A stretch of DNA of 46,847 nucleotides from Carboxylicivirga fragile. GTDB taxonomy: Bacteria > Bacteroidota > Bacteroidia > Bacteroidales > Marinilabiliaceae. The position numbers were made by a program, and so were the translations under genes. The notes below the pieces were generated by a model that was given only the letters and a program-made list of their open reading frames with translations, was not told the DNA's origin and ran no database searches. Positions 42,131 through 46,847 of this stretch are shown piece by piece. Numbering within the stretch: position 1 is the first letter of the stretch; each line of letters begins with the position of its first letter. The stretch covers positions 1 through 46,847 of the forward strand of contig JAFMVD010000048.1 in NCBI GenBank assembly GCA_025499625.1, read 5' to 3'.

Positions 42131-42978
42131 GTATTTGTGTTTTTCCAGGATTCCAATGTGAAGCTATCTTTCAATTTTATTCCTTTCATGTTTTGCTCCA
42201 GATTACAGCATTCGATGTGCATATCGTGTTCAAAAAACAGTGTTATATCATCCTCGATAGCTTCGTTTAGGAAGCGTACCTTGTCCTCTATACTAATGAT
42301 CGGATTGGTGTCGTAAGCCGGTATCCAAAGTAATTGAATGCAAGCTGCTATAGGAATGTGATCACCAACAAAGGCTATTTTCCCATGAGGTGTATTGATA
42401 ATTGGTACCATGTTACCAACCGTATGACCATCAAAGATTCGAATGTCGATGTTTGGTAGCCACTCGCCTTCTTTGTCTATTAATCTGAGTTTTCCTGATT
42501 CAAACACAGGCATCATATTTTCAGGAAAATAAACGGCGCCTTCTCGCATATTTGGATTCAGGTAATTCTCCCATTGCTTCTTTTCAACCCAATAATCTGC
42601 GTTGGGAAAGCTTAATTGCACCTCTCCATTTTTATCGAAATGCGTACACCCTCCGCAATGATCAAAATGTAGATGTGTTAATAGAACGTCAGTGATATCG
42701 TCAAAAGAATAGCCTACTTTTTTTAACGAATCTCTTAAGTTATCATCACCATTAAGGAAATAGCGCGAAAGAAACTTGTCACTTTGATTAGTTCCAATGC
42801 CTGTGTCGATGAGGATGCGCCTGTCTCCAGTATCAATAAGAAGACAACGAAGACTCATGTTGCAATAGTTATCCTCGTTAACCGGATATTGGTTCTCCCA
42901 CATTTTTTTAGGAATAACACCAAATAAGGCACCACCATCACACATAAAATTCCCTGTTTCTATCTTATAAAGCTTCAT
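42127..42978 (-). CDS. Metallo-beta-lactamase-fold hydrolase
   Basis: This 283-residue cytoplasmic protein has the zinc motif HxHxDH in LLTHLHFDHCGG (about 98-110), the His in FDGHTVGNMVP, the Asp in FVGDHIP and a final His in FFEHDMHIECC. The set fits the dinuclear-zinc hydrolase family close to N-acyl homoserine lactonases and glyoxalase II-like enzymes. The substrate cannot be told from sequence. It is monocistronic, with a -7 element at 43010-43017, and divergent from mpl. Confidence 0.88.
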   Translation of the reverse strand: MKLYKIETGNFMCDGGALFGVIPKKMWENQYPVNEDNYCNMSLRCLLIDTGDRRILIDTGIGTNQSDKFLSRYFLNGDDNLRDSLKKVGYSFDDITDVLLTHLHFDHCGGCTHFDKNGEVQLSFPNADYWVEKKQWENYLNPNMREGAVYFPENMMPVFESGKLRLIDKEGEWLPNIDIRIFDGHTVGNMVPIINTPHGKIAFVGDHIPIAACIQLLWIPAYDTNPIISIEDKVRFLNEAIEDDITLFFEHDMHIECCNLEQNMKGIKLKDSFTLESWKNTNT

Positions 42979-43009
42979 CGTATCGTATTCTTATGTATTT
43001 TTAGGAACG

Positions 43010-43017
43010 CAAAAGTA
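43010..43017 (-). promoter_or_regulatory. -7 element for the metallo-beta-lactamase-fold gene
   Basis: The minus strand reads TACTTTTG (TAnnTTTG), 32 bases before the start codon at 42978. Confidence 0.5.
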
Positions 43018-43067
43018 AGCGTTGGGTTCAATTTACAAGAGGAGTTTAACATATTTAACTAATTAAT

Positions 43068-44429
43068 ATGAAGGTTCATTTTATTGCCGTTGGAGGAAGT
43101 GCTATGCACAATTTAGCTATTGCATTGCATTTAAAGGGATTTGAAGTAACGGGTTCTGACGATGAAATTTTTGAACCTTCTAAGTCGAGGTTGGCTAAGC
43201 ATGGTTTGTTGCCAAAGCAAGAGGGATGGAATGTCAATAATATTAATGAGGATTTAGATGCCATTATATTGGGGATGCATGCTCGTAAAGATAATCCGGA
43301 ACTATTGCAGGCGCAGGCCTTAGGTCTGAAGATTTATTCCTATCCAGAATATTTGTACGAGCAGACCAAGGATAAAACACGAGTTGTTATTGGTGGAAGT
43401 CATGGTAAAACTACCACAACAGCTATGGTGATGCATGTGTTGAAAGCTTTGAATATGGATTTTGACTACATGGTTGGCGCTCAACTCGAAGGTTTTGATA
43501 CCATGGTTAAGTTGACCAAGCAGGCACCAATCGCTATTTTCGAAGGTGATGAATACCTCTCATCCCCCATAGATTTAACACCTAAGTTTCATTGGTACAA
43601 ACCACAGGTTGCTATGTTGACAGGTATTGCCTGGGATCATATGAATGTATTTCCTACCTGGGAGAATTACATTAGTCAGTTTAAAATATTTGCTGATAGC
43701 ATGGCGAAAGATGCTGCTTTAGTGTATTTCAATGACGATGTTGAATTAGTTAAGTTGGCCGATGAGCAAAGTAATCGGCTAAAGACCTTTGCATATAATA
43801 CGCTTCCGTACGATAATGTGGATGGAATAAGTGTTGTGAAGTGGAACGGAAAGGAGTTTCCAATGCAAGTATTTGGCGATCATAACTTGCAAAACATGAA
43901 TGGTGCGCGTTTGGTTTGTAATCAAATTGGTATTAGTGATGATAATTTCCTGGCGGCTATGCAGAGTTTTAAAGGTGCTGCTAAGCGCTTACAACTTTTG
44001 GAGCGTGACGACTCAACAAATATTTATCTTGATTTTGCGCATTCACCGTCAAAGTTAATGGCGACAACTAATGCTATGAAGCAACAATTTACGAATCGTC
44101 GTCTAATTGCGGTAATGGAGCTACATACTTTTAGTAGTCTTAACAAAGATTTCTTGCCTCAGTATAAAAACACCATGGATAAAGCAGATGTGGCGGTTGT
44201 ATTTTTTAACCCTTCGGTACTCAAACATAAAAAGCTACCTGCTCTATCTAAAGAAGAGGTGCATAAAGCCTTTGGTCGTGATGATTTATTGGTGATGACA
44301 GAATCGCAGGAATTGGTTCAATACTTGAAGAAGGAGGAAATTGTTAATAGCAATATCTTGCTCATGACATCCGGTAATTTTTCGGGGCTTAAGCTTAATG
44401 ATTTGGCTAAGGATTTACTGAATAAATAA
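43068..44429 (+). CDS. mpl: UDP-N-acetylmuramate:tripeptide ligase (peptidoglycan recycling)
   Basis: This 453-residue Mur-ligase-family enzyme reattaches the recycled tripeptide L-Ala-gamma-D-Glu-meso-DAP to UDP-N-acetylmuramate. The N-terminal VHFIAVGGSAMHNLAIALHLKG replaces the GIGG of MurC in the Mpl manner. The ATP loop is GGSHGKTTTT (109-118), followed by FEGDEYLSSPID and GIAWDHMNVFPTWENY, and by YLDFAHSPSKLMAT in the C-terminal domain. MurC is the alternative, but GSAMHN and the 453-residue length fit Mpl better. Confidence 0.9.
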   Translation: MKVHFIAVGGSAMHNLAIALHLKGFEVTGSDDEIFEPSKSRLAKHGLLPKQEGWNVNNINEDLDAIILGMHARKDNPELLQAQALGLKIYSYPEYLYEQTKDKTRVVIGGSHGKTTTTAMVMHVLKALNMDFDYMVGAQLEGFDTMVKLTKQAPIAIFEGDEYLSSPIDLTPKFHWYKPQVAMLTGIAWDHMNVFPTWENYISQFKIFADSMAKDAALVYFNDDVELVKLADEQSNRLKTFAYNTLPYDNVDGISVVKWNGKEFPMQVFGDHNLQNMNGARLVCNQIGISDDNFLAAMQSFKGAAKRLQLLERDDSTNIYLDFAHSPSKLMATTNAMKQQFTNRRLIAVMELHTFSSLNKDFLPQYKNTMDKADVAVVFFNPSVLKHKKLPALSKEEVHKAFGRDDLLVMTESQELVQYLKKEEIVNSNILLMTSGNFSGLKLNDLAKDLLNK

Positions 44430-44543
44430 CGCAAAGAAATCTTTTTTGCATCATCTTGTAACTTCTCATTTGGTATAGGCGTCCTATTATTCGGAGCAGA
44501 ATGCTTCTGGTAATTTGTAAACAATAACTTAAATACCCATATT

Positions 44544-45575
44544 ATGAGAAAATTAGTACAAGGTGCACGACTTTTACTGTCCGCATTATCCATGTTATTA
44601 GTGCTGTCATGTCTTCAGGCACAAGATGTCCTTGATCAGGTAGATGAAACTTATCCTAATATAACCAACATCGAAATTGAGGGGTCGTTCTGTTCAGTTG
44701 ATGTTCAAGGAGGTTCTTCTTCAGATGTACATTTTACTGGTGAAATTATGGCCTCGCGTTCGTACGACATCAAGATACGCCACAATGTGAGTGGTAATAC
44801 TTTACGTGTATGGATTGATCGTCCTAATAGTATTAGAGGAAATGTAAAAGGGAAATTAACGTTTAAGGTTCCTGAGAATACGAATTTAAACGTAGATAAC
44901 TCAAGCGGGAGTGTTAATGTTGCTAACATTGGAGAAGCCGAGGTAAAACTTAAGGCCTCGAGTGGAAGCATTAAGGCACAAAGTATAAATTCGTCATTGG
45001 TGATTGGTGCTTCATCGGGAAGTTTAAGTGCTTCTGATATTAATGGTGATGTGAAGGCAAATACGTCTTCGGGAAGTCAGCGCATTAATGGAGTAAAAGG
45101 AAACCTAACTACCAAAGCTTCATCAGGCAGTATTAAGGTTGAGGGTGTTGGAGGCGATGCTTCTGTTACGACTTCATCTGGTAGCCAATCCATTCAAATG
45201 ATTGAAGGTAATGTGTGGTCGAAAGTAACGTCAGGAAGTTTAAATATTGCTGGTGTAACAGGTGATGTTAAAGCGGCTTCTTCATCAGGAGGTATTCGTT
45301 TAGATCGCGTTACTGGTGCTGTGAACCTTAAAAGTTCGAGCGGAAGTCAAAAAGGTTCTAATATAAAGTTGACGGGCACATCTTATTTTGAAGCTTCATC
45401 GGGAAGCGTAAGCATGGACTTGTTAAACGAAAAGGATGAGCTTAGTTTTTCCTTGTCTGCTTCGTCAGGCGGCTTGAGTGCCAAAGGTGATAAGGGAAGA
45501 AAGAAAATGATTATTGAAAGAGGACCGATTAAGATCGTTGGTTCCACTTCTTCAGGAAGTCAATCGTATAGATAA
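44544..45575 (+). CDS. DUF4097-like exported protein with 18-residue SSGS repeats
   Basis: This 343-residue exported protein has a signal peptide (residues 1-30, ending SCLQAQ). A head domain (about 31-115) precedes a solenoid of about ten repeats, each beginning with SSGS or a close variant. Seven consecutive units are exactly 18 residues (for example SSGSLSASDINGDVKANT), predicting a right-handed beta helix of the DUF4097 type. The residue after SSGS alternates largely between I/L/V and Q. Function is unknown. DUF4097 proteins are often near LiaF-like and LytTR genes, as here at 3.6 kb distance, so a link to envelope stress is possible. Confidence 0.85.
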   Translation: MRKLVQGARLLLSALSMLLVLSCLQAQDVLDQVDETYPNITNIEIEGSFCSVDVQGGSSSDVHFTGEIMASRSYDIKIRHNVSGNTLRVWIDRPNSIRGNVKGKLTFKVPENTNLNVDNSSGSVNVANIGEAEVKLKASSGSIKAQSINSSLVIGASSGSLSASDINGDVKANTSSGSQRINGVKGNLTTKASSGSIKVEGVGGDASVTTSSGSQSIQMIEGNVWSKVTSGSLNIAGVTGDVKAASSSGGIRLDRVTGAVNLKSSSGSQKGSNIKLTGTSYFEASSGSVSMDLLNEKDELSFSLSASSGGLSAKGDKGRKKMIIERGPIKIVGSTSSGSQSYR

Positions 45576-45599
45576 AATTAAGGTTTGGTTAAAGTGATG

Positions 45600-45640
45600 A
45601 AGCCCCTGTTAAATCTATTTGATTTGCAGGGGCTTTTCTT
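45600..45640 (+). terminator. Terminator after the DUF4097-like gene
   Basis: AAGCCCCTG pairs with CAGGGGCTT, with an inner AAATC/GATTT stem, and is followed by TTTTCTTT. Confidence 0.85.
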
Positions 45641-45677
45641 TGAGCAATAGTGGGAGTCGTTTAATTGTGTGAATATA

Positions 45678-45756
45678 AAGGCTGAAAGCCTTATTTAATA
45701 TAGCCCAAGGCAGTGCCTTGGGTGTATTAGTTGTTGAATTTTCGCCCTGTAAGGGC
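45678..45756. repeat. REP-like triple hairpin cluster
   Basis: Three palindromes follow each other: AAGGCT-GAA-AGCCTT (45678-45692), CCCAAGGC-AGT-GCCTTGGG (45704-45722) and GCCCT-GTA-AGGGC (45744-45756). All three have perfect arms and 3-base loops. The wording (gctgaaagcc, gcccaaggc, cgccctgtaagggcaa) resembles the dispersed intergenic REP-type repeats of Bacteroidota genomes that I recall, which are mobilised by REP-associated tyrosine transposases. No such transposase is in the window. Confidence 0.65.
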
Positions 45757-45906
45757 AATTTATGATCTTAGTCAATAATATTTATAAATAAGCTGTCCTT
45801 TCAAGACGAACTAAATTCTATCAAACTTACCCAAAGCCTTGCCTTGAACTGAATTGACCAGCACTTTGAGTTCGTTAACTCATTGTGTTTTAACTCTTGA
45901 TTGGAA

Positions 45907-46638
45907 TTAATTAAAGTAAAATCCAATCTTCACAGCAAAGCGGTTGTACTCATCAATTAGAGTGGAATTATTCTGCACATAACTCTCCGTTTTTTCCACT
46001 TCTATTTCCTGAAATTGATATCCCACTTGAAAAACGATTCCATTATTGGCATTAAACCACATAATGCACCCAAGGCCGCCACCATATCGCATTCCACCTT
46101 TCGAATCATAGGTTTGCATCGAGTTGCTTTTTCTGTCGTCGATGGCAAAAGCCCAGCCTCCATGGGCAAATACAAATGGGTTTATTTTTCTTGATTTAAA
46201 ATTGTATTGCGCTTCAACAAATGCGGGTAGTACGGTTTCTTCGTAAAACTCTAGACCGCTTCCAATACCCATTGACAGATTGGGTGAAAAATGATAACCC
46301 AAGGAGGATGTGAAGGCGAAAGGCGCTTTTTGTTCACTTCCACTGCTGCCAGCGAGAATTCCAAAAGTTGTTTTGTTGTAAATGCCTGTAAGTTGCCTAT
46401 TCTCTACTATGTCTTTTGATTCAGGTTTACTTCCCATATCAATGCGTTCAATATCGCTATTTGAAAATGTGAAAATTTGATCACCATATTTTATGGCAAG
46501 GTCTTTATCAGGATTTATTTCTGTGATTTCACCACGAATAATGGTTCCATTTTTAAGATAGACAGTGTGTTTGGCTTTTTGGGCAAACGATAAATTTGTT
46601 GCAAGAATAACAATGACCAGGGTGAGGTAAAATTTCAT
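45907..46638 (-). CDS. Outer-membrane beta-barrel protein with N-terminal small beta domain
   Basis: This 243-residue exported protein has a signal peptide ending at LSFAQ. A ~45-residue all-beta domain (HTVYLKNGTIIRGEITEINPDKDLAIKYG to SNSDIERIDMG) resembles the LSm/SH3-like domain seen at the start of many Bacteroidota exported proteins. The remaining ~160 residues look like an OmpA/OprF-type eight-strand barrel (FGILAGSSGSEQ, LGYHFSPNLSMGIGSGLEFYEE, GGGLGCIMWFN) ending in FAVKIGFYFN with the terminal aromatic needed for barrel insertion. Ligand and role are unknown. Confidence 0.85.
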   Translation of the reverse strand: MKFYLTLVIVILATNLSFAQKAKHTVYLKNGTIIRGEITEINPDKDLAIKYGDQIFTFSNSDIERIDMGSKPESKDIVENRQLTGIYNKTTFGILAGSSGSEQKAPFAFTSSLGYHFSPNLSMGIGSGLEFYEETVLPAFVEAQYNFKSRKINPFVFAHGGWAFAIDDRKSNSMQTYDSKGGMRYGGGLGCIMWFNANNGIVFQVGYQFQEIEVEKTESYVQNNSTLIDEYNRFAVKIGFYFN

Positions 46639-46641
46639 ACT

Positions 46642-46666
46642 ATTAGGTTTTGATTATATACCTAAT
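46642..46666. promoter_or_regulatory. 25-base inverted repeat upstream of the outer-membrane barrel gene
   Basis: Perfect arms ATTAGGT and ACCTAAT flank an 11-base A/T-rich centre, starting 4 bases upstream of the start codon at 46638. It could be an operator or a leader hairpin. The remaining sequence to 46847 shows no gene. Confidence 0.4.
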
Positions 46667-46847
46667 GATGAAGGTTTGCAATTATGGTTGCGCTGAAGGT
46701 TTTAATAAAGTGTAACCTGTGGAGTGAAAAAAGGGAAGGTGTTATTAAAGTTGCTCATCGAGCATTCTAAGATAAAAACAAGTTTTTAGCAAGATAATTT
46801 CACAAATGGCTCTTCTCTATATGCTACGGCAAATATTCGAAGAACTA

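Larger units (their letters stand above)
45576..45906. other. 331-base gap with terminator and REP-like repeats
   Basis: This gap between convergent genes holds the terminator at 45600, three successive hairpins at 45678-45756, a degraded CCCAAAGCCTTG copy near 45830 and a TGAGTT/AACTCA inverted repeat near 45870. I see no coding frame. Confidence 0.6.

Noticed and set aside
44880-45560. Possible DNA tandem repeat in the DUF4097-like gene
   Set aside because: The repeats are at protein level only (18 residues); codons differ widely between units, so it is an old solenoid and not a DNA repeat array.

Overview
The window looks like a chromosomal stretch of a Bacteroidota bacterium. It is AT-rich, and several genes are preceded by the Bacteroidota -7 element TAnnTTTG without a strong Shine-Dalgarno sequence. 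Gene families also fit: a DnaE carrying an N-terminal proofreading exonuclease, patatin plus outer-membrane barrel, a LiaF-like/LytS/LytTR cluster, and a TonB receptor with a carboxypeptidase-regulatory-like domain. A marine or free-living member of the class Bacteroidia is a guess. I found no rRNA, tRNA, CRISPR array, prophage or transposase gene. Most genes are housekeeping, so the interest lies in regulatory palindromes, small repeats and a few odd proteins.

Layout. 1-93 is the cut end of a small mobile repeat. 171-2533 holds a Crp/Fnr-type regulator divergent from an OsmC-like protein, then pheS. 2805-6282 is a run of three exported cyclophilin-type prolyl isomerases behind a small unknown gene; one is fused to a degenerate trypsin-like domain, and a 198-base element with terminal inverted repeats sits between two of them. 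6471-12137 holds rpsP with a long acidic/alanine tail, dnaE and thioredoxin. 12218-14099 holds a MORN-like lipoprotein and an SPFH protein paired with a small ribbon-helix-helix protein.

14285-19412 is a complete zinc-uptake operon (zur-znuA-znuC-znuB-TonB receptor) with two near-identical 15-base Zur-box-like palindromes flanking its promoter. 19496-24312 holds a membrane LytTR regulator, transketolase (with an attenuator-like leader) and pdxB. 24575-30229 holds a cyclic 2,3-diphosphoglycerate synthetase-family protein, ACP phosphodiesterase, prmC, ribD and cardiolipin synthase. 30224-34454 (minus) holds an atypical SDR, a TfoX-like protein, a patatin/outer-membrane barrel protein and a membrane-anchored methyltransferase.

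34602-38339 (plus) holds a lipoprotein isoaspartyl peptidase/asparaginase and a stress cluster (MarR, YceI, FMN reductase, pirin). A perfect 23-base palindrome precedes marR and recurs with one mismatch before yceI. 38341-40922 (minus) is a LiaF-like/LytS/LytTR signalling operon. 41089-46638 holds DUF4190 and DUF2752 membrane proteins, a metallo-beta-lactamase-fold hydrolase, mpl, a DUF4097-like solenoid protein with 18-residue repeats, a REP-like hairpin cluster and an outer-membrane barrel protein.

All function calls rest on motifs and family resemblance read by eye; no database search was run.
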